From assembly GCA_003864495.1 (NCBI GenBank), contig ML133412.1:620001-684000 (forward strand): a stretch of 64,000 bases of DNA, read 5' to 3'. The first letter of the stretch is position 1. Every line of letters begins with the position of its first letter. This DNA comes from Nemopilema nomurai. Its lineage: Eukaryota; Cnidaria; Scyphozoa; Rhizostomeae; Rhizostomatidae. The notes below the pieces were generated by a model. It was given only the letters and a program-made list of their open reading frames with translations. It did no database searches and was not told the DNA's origin. This document shows positions 38,368 to 49,213 of this stretch, one piece after another. The translations under genes and the position numbers were made by a program.

Positions 38368-40072
38368 AAATTTTTATGATTTCATAAAATTTTGCTTTTC
38401 TATGCAAACAATTTTACATTGAAACATTAGGGCCTTATCTGGGGGCATTGGACATTTTAAAAGAATATTATTACCAATTTTATTCAAATATATTCCAATA
38501 TATACCCTTTATACCAATGATACTCACAGAGAAGAGGAAATTGATTCCGCCTTTTTCTTGGCACAAGGTCCTGGCAGCCTCGGTATGAAAAAGCACCTAC
38601 AGAGGAATTTCAAAAACAATGTGAATTATTTTTCTTCGGCCTAAGAGAGTCTACTTGTCTTTAAGGAAGGAAGGTTAGTCATTCCTGATGTTCGAATAGT
38701 TCTAAATACGTTTTACAATACAATAAAATACAATACAAATTTCTTGACCTTATCAACGAGACAATAGATTTTGTGGAAGAATGGAATAACTTTCGCAGAA
38801 ATTTTGTTTGGGAGTTCTGAATTCATTTTTTTCTACTCCAAAGTTTAACATTCATTTAAAATCATTTTCGTAAAAATTAACGAAGAACACTTATAATTGA
38901 AATACTTTTGTTAAAGTGTATAATTCATGTATTATCAAGCATGCTAGTCAAACTGTTTTAAGTTATAAATAAATTTTGCAAATATTCATGATGTTATCAA
39001 CCCTAATTAGAGAACTAAACAGCTATATAAATGAAATATGTACATACCAGTTTGTAAAATAACAACTAACCGAACATGGAACTTCTTGGATGCTTTCTTG
39101 ACTCAAATCTCACTTTCTTAGTTCCTTAAGTGCATAGCAGCCTCTACTACTGGAATGCAGTTTCCTGGCCTTTCTTAAGTTGCGAGTAACGAATTAACAC
39201 ATTTTAGTATCTGAAAGCTGGAATATAAGTCTAAATTCCACAAAACGTCAAGGCTTATTTTTATTCTATATCATCATAGATCTCTTTGCCTCAAAAGTCA
39301 ATCGCTTACTTTCTTCAAAGGCATCATATGTATGAATCTGTTTTGGCCCTTTGAAGATGTTAGCCTCTATTTTTAGAGATTGCGTTAGAAAAGTGCGTTG
39401 TTTTTTTTAATTATCATGAAGAATGAACTCCACTACAATACTATTAAACAAGCGATAGACGTGCAGTCCTCTAGTCTCTTTGACAATATTCATTCCTATG
39501 GGATGATGCTCAATGTCATGGAGGCAAATGTGATAGCGTCTCATTCTCAGTAGTAGCTCATAGCTGTCTGGCGTATGTGCCATAAACCTGTACAGCTCTC
39601 ATAGATGACAAACATCAACCAACCCTCCGTTGACTTTTAATCAGAATGAACTAGGAGCTAATGTCTAAGCCAGAAGAGAGATTAACGTAGAAGACTGAAG
39701 GGCTATCTGTTTCTATCAGCTATTGGCATAGTATTCTATTGTACAAAGGAATCTGTTCTCTCAAAGTCATGTTTCCCTTCTAATCAATGAGATATTAAAC
39801 TTAAGATGGCGAAGCTTCGGGGGTCACACACACACAGTACATGCGCATTAAAGCTGTGAGAATAAGGCTCTTTTTGAACGACCCCCCATCGCCCTCGATA
39901 TTGATTTGATAATTAGCTATTCTGCAGTTGTCTTTGATATCGCCATGTTGAATATACCAGATACCCCTGTTTGAACTCTACGATAAAATTAACCAACTTT
40001 GAAATACAAAATACCACCTTTTAACATGCTTTTTGATATCGCTATAGCAAAATCCTTTTCGCCTCATTCCAG
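38368..40072. other. Intergenic stretch; should hold the missing first exon of the SEA/CRD gene
   Basis: It begins with the 3' UTR of the acidic-protein gene (AATAAA at 38722-38727). The SEA/CRD gene needs an upstream exon ending in phase 1 with a signal peptide, but no convincing ATG plus hydrophobic run plus GT donor was found here. Confidence 0.35.
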
Positions 40073-43000
40073 CATTCCCTGCTCTGGCCACACCAACGAT
40101 GGATACGAAGGCTGTGATGAATAAGTATTCACTGGAGGGAGGGCGTGATATTGAGATAAAACAGCCTACCAGCAAACTAAACAGTGAATCTTATAAAGGC
40201 ACAGTTAAAGCAGCATCGACGTTTGATGGCGATGGACGTTTGCAAACTGAAGGTAGCTTATATCAATTCTCGTCGTAACAAGACAAGGCCTATATTTTTT
40301 GGATAGAAATCTCTGTAACAAGCTATTACAAGCCTCTTACAAGGATAAACCCAGCCACTAAAATTTTTTAGCAGACAGTAAATGAAAGCACAAAGCCCTT
40401 TTGGCCTAATCAAGCAATCATTGAGGGCTTGTATGTCCTATTGCATAAAGTTTAATACTTTCATTGTCAGTTTTTTAATCATTTGAACAAGTCACCTGTT
40501 AAAAATTGATGACCCAAAAATGTATAAAACTTAAAGACTGAGTTTTGTGCTCGACACCACAACAAATGTCTATTCTGATAAAAATATCAAGTACTTTGTC
40601 AAATGAATGGTTCTAACGTGATTCTTAACAACTGAAAATCGCTTAGCCAATTATCTGATTAATCAATCACTATGTATTGTGTGAATGATCTTTTCCAGCT
40701 TAAAACCTTTATCTTCCAGGCAAAAACTTCCTCGTAACTTTTGAGGTTCTTGGCGAACGATTTGATGATTCGCTACTCTCTGTTGGAAGCAGGCGGTCTC
40801 AAGAGCTGCGGGAGACTTTCCAGAGCTCGGTAAGGATTGGTTCAGGTCTATCGTTCTATGGTCGTATATCTCTGATTAAATGCAAACAAAGCTCCACTAT
40901 TTCTCTACTCCCCAAGTTTTCCTTTCTTCTTTAATTTCCCGGGGCCTGGGCCTTGGAATGCGTCATAGAAATCATATTCATAAGACATTACAAGTTCTTT
41001 ACAAGTGGTGCCAGGGGATAGGGGAAGGGGTAGGCTACAACGTCGGAGGTTATACAGAAAAAATTAATGAACTTCTCGGAGAGACCTCTATCATAAAAGC
41101 CAGCCTTTACAAAGAATAATAATCCAGCTCAAAGTTGCTGCTAATTTATGTAGGTTGAATCCATGTCCTTTCATGTTTTTAATATTTATGTATCTTATTA
41201 CAACTGCGATTCCACATTTGCTCTAATGTTTCTCCTGTAATCTATTGTAACTATTTCATTTGACTTATGGCTACCTATTCTATTACATGTAGCTGTCAAA
41301 TTTGTGTTTTCAGTTATTAAAGCTTTACAGCAGCGACGATTCTTATGTCTCCACGAGAATCGATGGGTTCAAGCGCGCACCAAGGTATGACGTTGAAAGC
41401 TTATGACGTCAATGTTTACAACAGACAAAATTAGCCGAGTACTTTAGCTTCACGAGACTATTGCTTTCAGCTTTTGTAGATATTTCTGTTGCAATTTTTT
41501 CTGTAGTTTTTTGGGGGGATAGCTTTGATGCAAATGCGGAAATATTGAACTTTTTCTTTTCGCGAATAATTTGTATCACCGCAAAGTGAATTGTATTTGC
41601 ATTTGTTATTATCTTGCATCCGAAAGTATTTTTAGGACACTGAGAAGCTTAAGCTTATCGAGCAGTGTCCTGGTCCTTCCTCTCGATGTGACCACACCTC
41701 GTGATTCTTTATGCCTGGAATTACAGGGAGGTGGCAACTCTCCTCACTATGGGTGCAAGTTTGGTCATGCCAGGGACTCGAACCACGGACCGCTGAGCCA
41801 TCCTCGCACTAAATTAGCCCCCGTTGCATCCTACGCAATTCAAAGTGTTCCTTGTTTACTCTAATATGTTGCCCTAATCGTTATAGAAAATCGTTTGAAA
41901 AGTGCAACAATTAGCAAGATAAACTTTTTGGCTTTTTGGTTGGTCGTGTCTATTGACACGATCAAAAGCCAAGCAATGAATTTGCTATTTATTTTTGCTC
42001 ATTGCTCAGTGCCCAATTTTAGGACGTTTTCGAATTTCAATTTCAGTGGGGACAAGTTCTTCGCTGATGTCGTTATGAAGTTCTCGACAGTTAGTCAATC
42101 CCATTTGCAATTGCTGGCTGATCAACTGAAATTAGGCAAGTTGGGTGGCATAAGAGTAGGAAACTCAGTCATCAAGATTGGTAAGCATGTACTTAATTGG
42201 TTAGCCAATTGGCTAAAACACAGCACTCATTTGTTGCTCTTATCACGTACGCCAGTTTACTACGATAGGGGCACTAAACCACTTATCAATTTCCCTTTAA
42301 AGCAAATGTGGAGACAAACTGCATCACAGCAAAGTGCTCTTATCAGTTACAGCAAAACTTTTCTACGCTGAGTTTCAATAAGCTAAAAGTTGCATTCGAC
42401 ATTAATTATAGAGCTGAGTGGATAGGACTGGTTAAACTTTGATCTCTTATTTATTGACACTTTTGTCCGATGCTTATTGCTTTAGAGATTTAAAACTAGA
42501 GTAAATGGATTTGTTTAAATTGTCCACAGGCTCTAGGGATTACACAGTTTTAGACTGTCTATTAAAAGGAAAGAAAGACATGATGTCATTTTCCAATGGT
42601 TAGCAGTACGAATCGCACAAACTATTTTACAGTCCAACAGTTGGTCTCTTAGAATGGTTGTATTAAAACCCTGGGTGGGTACTGAAGGGGTCTCATCATG
42701 TGAATGCTAATTCGAAACCCCAATGCCTAGTCTCTATGATGATCACTGATCTGATTTACAAGGCAAGTCATACGTCATTCTTCTTTTCTTGCAGTACGCT
42801 TGAAAGACAACTTTCAAGAGATCATTTGGTGCCAGCCCCCCTGCTACCGCCCCTACAAATGTTTTCCCCAATGTTCCCAAGACTGTTGCATCAAACCTGT
42901 TCTGTCAATCATTAACAGCGAAATCCAAGACACATACAAGGCACCCACTAGAAACACAGGTTTTGAGTCCGCGAATCAGCTCCGCAACCCGCTTTTGTTT

Positions 43001-43105
43001 TCATACAAAAGTACCGGCTTCATACCATGCTGGCCTGGGTGTTCGACCACGTGCTACCCACAATGCACCTTTCTGTGTTGTATGACAGTTCGTGGGGGCA
43101 GGTAA
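40073..43105 (+). CDS. SEA-like domain plus minicollagen-type cysteine-rich domains, secreted (5' exon missing)
   Basis: Exons 40073-40252, 40720-40829, 41314-41384, 42047-42180 and 42795-43105 join in frame to give 268 residues ending at a TAA. The first visible exon begins in mid-codon, so an upstream signal-peptide exon is expected but was not found. Residues about 60-175 read as a SEA-like module (FLVTFEVLGERFDDSLL, then DKFFADVVMKFS, then the GGIRVGNSVIKI end). The last exon carries two cysteine clusters: CWPGCSTTCYPQCTFLCC matches the nematocyst CRD pattern C-x3-C-x3-C-x3-C-x3-CC exactly. An earlier cluster has the second gap widened to five residues (CQPPC-x5-CFPQCSQDCC). No membrane helix is visible. 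An AATAAA lies 26 bp past the stop. The gene is convergent with the SUEL/CRD gene. Confidence 0.82.
41634..41809 (-). repeat. Probable tRNA-derived SINE fragment
   Basis: On the minus strand the element starts gtgcgaggatggctcagcgg (A-box-like), then ggttcgagtccc, a good pol III B box, only about 20 bp later. The tRNA-like head therefore has an internal deletion. The distal end is a perfect-looking hairpin (aggacactg ... cagtgtcct, 41634-41671). It lies in an intron of the SEA/CRD gene. A second copy was not found in the window, so the SINE call rests on the promoter boxes alone. Confidence 0.45.
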
Positions 43106-43130
43106 AATTCACAGCATATGGACGAAGGAC

Positions 43131-43136
43131 AATAAA
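43131..43136 (+). terminator. Probable poly(A) signal AATAAA of the SEA/CRD gene
   Basis: The hexamer AATAAA occurs 26 bp after the stop codon. The first AATAAA downstream of the gene is a reasonable polyadenylation signal, though such hexamers are common in AT-rich DNA. Confidence 0.5.
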
Positions 43137-44716
43137 GACAAGCCCTAGGATCGTACAAGCCAGTTCCACCGTTTATAGATAATTCTTCCGATAGGATGTT
43201 TAATGATCTTGAACTAGACGTGCATTATTTCCTGATGATAAGGCATTGGTTGAATTGTGAGTTGCTTTATTAATCATTTGCAATTAAAAATTGTTTTATA
43301 AGTCTCTTGCTAAGGAACCAAAATGGGCATAAAATGTAAACGGCACCTTCTACCCCCTGGAGAGCTTCGTTGAGATTTTTGTAATTTCTTAAAAGAATAT
43401 TACTGAATGATATTTTTAAGCTTAAATCTTCGGCCTTAAATTCATCATACTTTCTAACGTCTTTCTGTTACTTTAAAAAACATAAAAGACTTTAAAATAT
43501 CAACATGCTGTGATTTTTAAAGCGCTTACTTAATAGTACACAGGTGTTTTAAACGATATATGAATTTATGATAACATGCCTAATTCTATTCAGATGTTTG
43601 TTTCCAAACCAAAAATCCTATTTGTTTTACATGTCATGGTAATTTAATGGAGGCAAATGTTTTCTATGGCTTTTATGGCTTGCAATCGAGGCTGAATCGT
43701 TTTCATGCAAAGTGTTGAAAGGCTTCCATGATATGCTGCCCATCAAACTAGCAAAACAATTGGACATTTTTATTGTAAAAGCAGTTTCGTTAAAGAGAAG
43801 TTGCTTTTCAGACAGCCTGAAATTTTCTTGTGTTTAAAATTCTTTTTGCGAACTTATTTGCTACTCGCAAATAACTCAATGACATCATCACAAGTGTCCA
43901 GCCAAAGTTCTGGGATCTTCTTCGCCCTGGGTAGAATGGTGATCAACAAAGAAGAACGTTCTGTAAAAACTTTGAATGTTTCTCATTATTCTAGGAAAAT
44001 AGAACTACTTCAGGCAAAATTTACAAAACGTTATTGGCACAAAAAATGCCATTGCCTAAAAAACGATGAAGCAATAGCAGATTTTAGCTATTTAACTGAA
44101 TAAAATTTTCGAAAAAGAAACTAGCTGTTCTTTATTAATAGTAGTAGGTTTATAAATCGCTTACATCACGCTTTCTTGGAAACAAGTTGACAAATACTGT
44201 TACAAAAGTTTAACAAGCATATTGAATTGTCGTGAAATCAGATTTCTTGTCGAGTCAAAACATTCAAGCTTCATGCTATACTCAAGATGGTCTTGGGCTG
44301 TTGTCAGATGCTGTTCATAATAGACATTCTTAAGGAGGCGAAAAATCACATCAAAATATGCAGGAGGAATCGCAATAGTTTAAAGCTAGAAATCCAACAA
44401 CTATATTGCATTGTTTAACTCAGATCGTGCAATACTCATTTCTGGCTTTTTATATACACCTAGAGAGTTTTCTATTCAGCTTAAAAAGATGCACTTCTGC
44501 CTTGCAAGTTTATATTAATGTAGAGCTAGTTCGTATCTGCCTTACGAGAAAAGCTTGAAAGGGAGTCTGACTATCCAGCTTACAAGGGAGCCTAGACCCT
44601 TTTATTCAGAATAACTAACCAAATACTGTGTTAAGGTTCCTGATGGTAACATCATACAATAATTTACATGAAAAGCTGCGTTTCAATCGATCACGGACTT
44701 TTTACACACTGACACA
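43137..44716. other. Convergent intergenic stretch between the two CRD genes
   Basis: AT-rich with no recognised gene. An open frame at 43801-44103 (+) has no domain or signal peptide. The stretch lies between the 3' ends of two genes encoding the same type of cysteine-rich domain. Confidence 0.45.
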
Positions 44717-44722
44717 TTTATT
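44717..44722 (-). terminator. Probable poly(A) signal of the SUEL/CRD gene
   Basis: On the minus strand AATAAA lies 15 bp after the TAA stop at 44737-44739, giving a very short 3' UTR if used. Confidence 0.5.
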
Positions 44723-44736
44723 CAAGCGATTTAGTA

Positions 44737-47145
44737 TTAGCCGTAATAGTTGAATTGGTACCTAGGGATACTGTTCTTAGCGAACACCTGACCTTGTTGT
44801 TGCTGTTGAGGGTTATAGACTCGATTTGGTTTCCATGGAGAGGAAATAGCAGCTCGCCTTGCTGTCTGCGCTTGTTGTTGTTGCTGCTTTAGCCGTTGAT
44901 TAGCATACATTCTCTGTTTCCATATCTTTGATCGGAAGTTCCAGGCAGCTTTTGCCTCTTCGTAGGCGGCCACGTTTCCAGGGGGTGCGTTCATTGCAAC
45001 TGACGAGGCCACGTTGTCAGAGCTCCACGAGTCAAAGGACCTGGCATTGGCATTCTGTGCTGGGTTCCTTTGGAGTTGTGTGGCAGCTGGTTGGCCCATA
45101 GAAGACTGTGAGCCCCCCTGTTTGCAGCAATCAACAGTGCAGGCAGGCAAGCAGCTTTGAGAGCACGGTGCTGGGCATGCGAAACCCTTGGGTATTTGTG
45201 CAGCCGGAAGGAGTGGGAGAGACTCTTGGTTCCCTGTGGCCTTTGGCAAGTCTTCTGGTATTGGATTACAGCAACTCAGCAAGCAGAGTGGGGCACACTT
45301 AGCGCTGCACGGTATAGGACACATTGGGAAAGACTCCTGCTTTTGGGACACACCAGAAAATGTTTGTGATGCAGGAAGGGGTTCGATTCCTTGTAGAGCC
45401 TGTTGATGTTGTTTCAAAGTATCTGGTTGCACTGAGTAAAGCGGCTTTGGGGGTGGCTCTGAAAGTGGTGGTGCCACTCTCGTCTCCTGTGCTCCAGTCA
45501 CCTGCATGTACGATCCCTGATTTTGACCTTGTGGTACTTGAGCAAATACTGCTTGCTGAGAAGGTAATTGAGCTGGCGGTGGTGGTGGAGGTGGCGGAGG
45601 TGATGGCGGAGGTGGCGGTGGTGGCGGAGGTGGTGGAGGAGGTGGTGGGTGGTGGTGGATTGCAGCAACTTTCTTTGCACAGTGGCCAACAAGTCTTACT
45701 GCAATTGTTTGAGCACTCCTCCACAATTTTTGGATGCTGAGTGCACTTGTACGTCACTCTCAAATATTTCCTTATACCGGGACAAATTTCTTTGCCATCA
45801 TGTCCCAAAAAGTCCACATTCACTGGCACCTTACATTTGTTCTCTCCGTGGCACAAATCAAGGACCTTCTTCGCTACATCGTTGGCTGGCTCTTCACATA
45901 TGGTCTTCGTGTCCAAAACTGGGTTGGGACAAATGACAGAATTGTCCCGACCATAAAATGTTTTGACGATTTCCATTCGGGTAAATCGATTGGCACATTT
46001 GATTGTTATCTTTTCCTCTTCGCAACCTAGTGCAATTTGCTGGAAATGAAACAATACTGCTTAGACATTAAAGTTTGTAGACATAAATGTGTCGCGATAA
46101 TCTGGAACAAATCATTTTTCGAAGAAAGTCAAGCCTAATCATGATTCAATCCAATGATTAAAATATACAACACAGATTGTTGAATTAAAAGTTGATCTGG
46201 CAATGTTTTAGAATGGAATTAAAATTTATAGCATAAGTTAGCAAAAATATAAATTGGAAATAACCATAATGTATATAACCCTAAAATTGTGTAGCGATAT
46301 CAATCATATTTTTTAGAGTTTTTTAAGCAACACAAAGACCACTTTTTCTTAATAAAGGGGGTCCACTAATTTGTTTTATAGTAGACAAGTTAGAATTTTT
46401 CTAAACCCACATGACCACTCGCTTTTTATACTCGTCTAAATTACTTTTTATGGCGTAGGCAGTTGCTTCAGAACAGAAGCTGCGCTAGAGGGTATGATGC
46501 AAACGCAATTCTCAATTATGACTGTTCAGTGTTTGCGAAACAGTGTTTTTCTTTTTCAAACTCTTTCCGGCATATCCAGGACATTGGACAAGAGGTTGCT
46601 AGAGAACACAGGCTAAATAAGGTTGGAAAAGCATTCCTTGCAAATGACTGTTTAGCGAAGGCAAAACAATGTTTTTCAAATTCTTTCCCGCATTTCCTGG
46701 ATATTGGACAAGAGGTTGCTAAAGAACAGAGGCTAGATAAGGCTATAAAAGCACTTCTTTGCGATGACTGTTTAGCAAAGGCAAAACAATGTTTTCAAAC
46801 TCATTTTTGCATTGCCAGTGGACAAGAGGTTGCCAAAGATCGGGAGCCATATAAGAGGGAAGCTGTAAAAGCACTTCTCTGTGATAACTTTTAAGCAAAG
46901 GCAAAAAAGCTCTTTGCAAGAAGTATAATGGACAGGAGGTGGCTGAAGGGGCAACATAAGGCTACAAAATATACTGCCAAGCAAAGGCAAAACAATTATT
47001 CACATACTTCGTTGTTCTTTACCAACTCTGCTTGTTCAAAATCGTTTGACTTCTTTGCAAACCAGTTAGCGATCACTGAACTCTGAGGTTCAGCTTGCAT
47101 TGAGTTTATCAGCATTGCTGATATAACTAGAATTAAATGCTGCAT
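44737..47145 (-). CDS. SUEL/rhamnose-type lectin plus three nematocyst-type CRDs and polyproline, secreted; frame broken by one base
   Basis: Exon 1 (47145-47023) encodes a signal peptide (MQHLILVISAMLINSMQA) and 23 further residues. Exon 2 (46039-44737) joins in phase 0. Residues about 45-140 are a SUEL/galactose-binding lectin domain with eight cysteines, the YGR motif (FYGRD) and the family end KYLRVTYKC. Three CRDs follow: CSNNCSKTCWPLCKESCC, CPIPCSAKCAPLCLLSCC and CPAPCSQSCLPACTVDCC, all fitting C-x3-C-x3-C-x3-C-x3-CC. CRD1 runs directly into polyproline, as in minicollagens. Between CRD1 and CRD2 the frame shifts by one base: the proline codons contain one ccc too many (plus-strand ggg, 45647-45649), so SUEL-CRD1 and polyP-CRD2-CRD3 lie in different frames. 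Both halves are otherwise intact; together about 474 residues. The C-terminus is Gln-rich. Likely a nematocyst capsule or wall component. Confidence 0.88.
46515..46990. repeat. Degenerate 120-bp tandem repeat in intron 1 of the SUEL/CRD gene
   Basis: The motif gactgtttagcaaaggcaaaacaatg and its variants start near 46520, 46646, 46766, 46890 and 46978. The two central units are exactly 120 bp apart. On the plus strand three units stay open in one frame (repeating Q-E-V-A-K and D-C-L-A-K-A-K-Q-C-F), because 120 is divisible by three. The array is antisense to the host gene. Confidence 0.85.
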
Positions 47146-49213
47146 TTTCTGTTTTTGTGGTTTGTAATGCACTTTCGTCAGCCAATTTACATTTCGAGCC
47201 TGAAAGAGTCAAAGGCATGTTGATAAAATGGTCTATGGCAGTCACTCTAAACAATAATAAAAGAAGTTACAAGAAAATTAATCATTCTTTTGAAAAATTT
47301 GATACATAATAAAGGTTAAAAATCAATGTAAAAAATTTCTTCAAACATCATTTTAAGGAGAGGTGTCCGTAGTAACTTGATGGAGAAATTTTAGATGGAT
47401 AAGAAAACCGTTCGTGATATAAAACCCAAAAGACCTCCATAGTGGTCATGTTTATGACAATTGTGCGCTTGAAGAAACTTTTTTTAACTCACTGACGAAC
47501 AATAGCATTCCAGCAAAAACCCTTGCTTTTACTTCAGCCACAAGTCGAAGTTACTGTGGCATGATACAACAATTGTTTGTATCTAACTTTCATCCTTTGA
47601 AACATTTCAAACAAATAGTATGCAATGGATTTGAAGATTAATGCTACGAAAAACTAATAGGTACAGACTCTTTTGATACCTTTATTATTCATATTCATTT
47701 GACTACAGAGTTTGTACGGATCATCAGTGTGTGCACCATAATGCAGAAATGTTTCTTGGGCCTATCGTAGGCCGTTCAACATAAAGGCATTTACAATACA
47801 AATAGAGATCGCAGCACAAGTAGAGAGGAGCATGCTTGTTATCTTTGTTTCATTGTTAGGAATTATAATTCTTTATCAAGACTTCAGCGAACTAATATCA
47901 CGGTCAGTGATGCTCACTGAACTAATAGCATTAGTACTATTGCGGTTTAAGAAATTAGCAAAGATACTATAAAGGATAGAAGTATAATTTTAGTTCCATC
48001 ATTCTCGACTAGAATCTAAGGAGATCTCAAACAGCGGGATAGTATTAATTTGTTTTTAGGTTTTCGTAGTTAACAAGAAGGTTATCAAGAGATTTAGGCT
48101 TGCAACTACACGCTCCAACTAACACTTACTCGAACACGTTTTTTATCTGCACGCCTCGCAGGCATTAATGCAGGTGAAGTGTAGGCTATCGTGTTAAAAC
48201 TACCCGGTGAAAAATGTATTCAACACAATAAATAAACGTACCTCACGTCCTTTTGTTTGAAATCTTCCAAATTTAAGCAGCCATTTTTGGATTTGATTTG
48301 GAGTTCGGCGATTTAGGAAAGCTTTGACCTTTCATCTGGTAATGATCTCATCCTAACCCCTCAATACAACAAGCATGCACATACATAAGTTATAAATTAT
48401 TCATACAGGTAACCAAGTTTGCTCGTTAGGCCGCAATTCAATCTGATAGCGTTTTCTCGCCCTGTTCGTACCTAACTTAGCGTGCAGGCTATTGAGGTTC
48501 GCGGCATCGAGCTGGTCTTCTGTGATAGAGTGACTCTGAAGCATCAAAGAAATTGCGGATGTACTAATCGTGTAAAAAAGCACGTTTATTTACTTTTTAT
48601 CGCGTATTTGGTAAACCAGATTAGATTGAGCAAGGTTCGGCAAAAGCTGAAATACTGAATAGTTAACGGCTTGTTTGGTAATAGACTTTGAAAAATCTCA
48701 AAATCCGTTTCACTTCGAGGTACCTTGAGTTTCTATCACACTAGATACGAGTTGATAAACACTAGATCGAATCTTATCTTAATTGAACCAGGTGGATCAA
48801 TACAATAAAAAGGATCCTAGCGTTTCTTTTGAACGAAGATTCAAGTGGTTTGCTTTTCTTTTCAAGACTGTTCCCTCCTTTGATTTTGGTACGCGTGAAT
48901 TTTTCGGAATCTTGGGGCTTGATTTTTGAGCATTTGAAAAAGGTGCAGTCCATGTGATTGTCTATCTTGAAAATAAGAAAAAGCATAGGCTGTATGTTGG
49001 ACAGAGTGAAAGGATAAAAAGGTATTGATTTTCCAGTTCTGGAACCACGTGTTTATATGCGGAACAGAAGCGAGGCAACGTTGTTGTAGTAGCTCTTACA
49101 TCGCGGTGGTGAAATAGGCCGCATCGAACACATCAAACTCACATGAGGGCTTTCGGAGCCGAAGAAACTTTTTTCGATGCAAAAGAGAAGAAAGCCAAGC
49201 ATATCTAGACACA
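47146..49213. other. Divergent intergenic stretch upstream of the SUEL/CRD gene and RRN3
   Basis: This 2-kb stretch should carry the promoters of both genes, which point away from each other. No gene, RNA or ordered repeat was recognised in it. Confidence 0.45.

Noticed and set aside
45324..45740. Val/Glu/Ala-rich open frame on the plus strand
   Set aside because: Antisense shadow of the polyproline codons of the SUEL/CRD gene.
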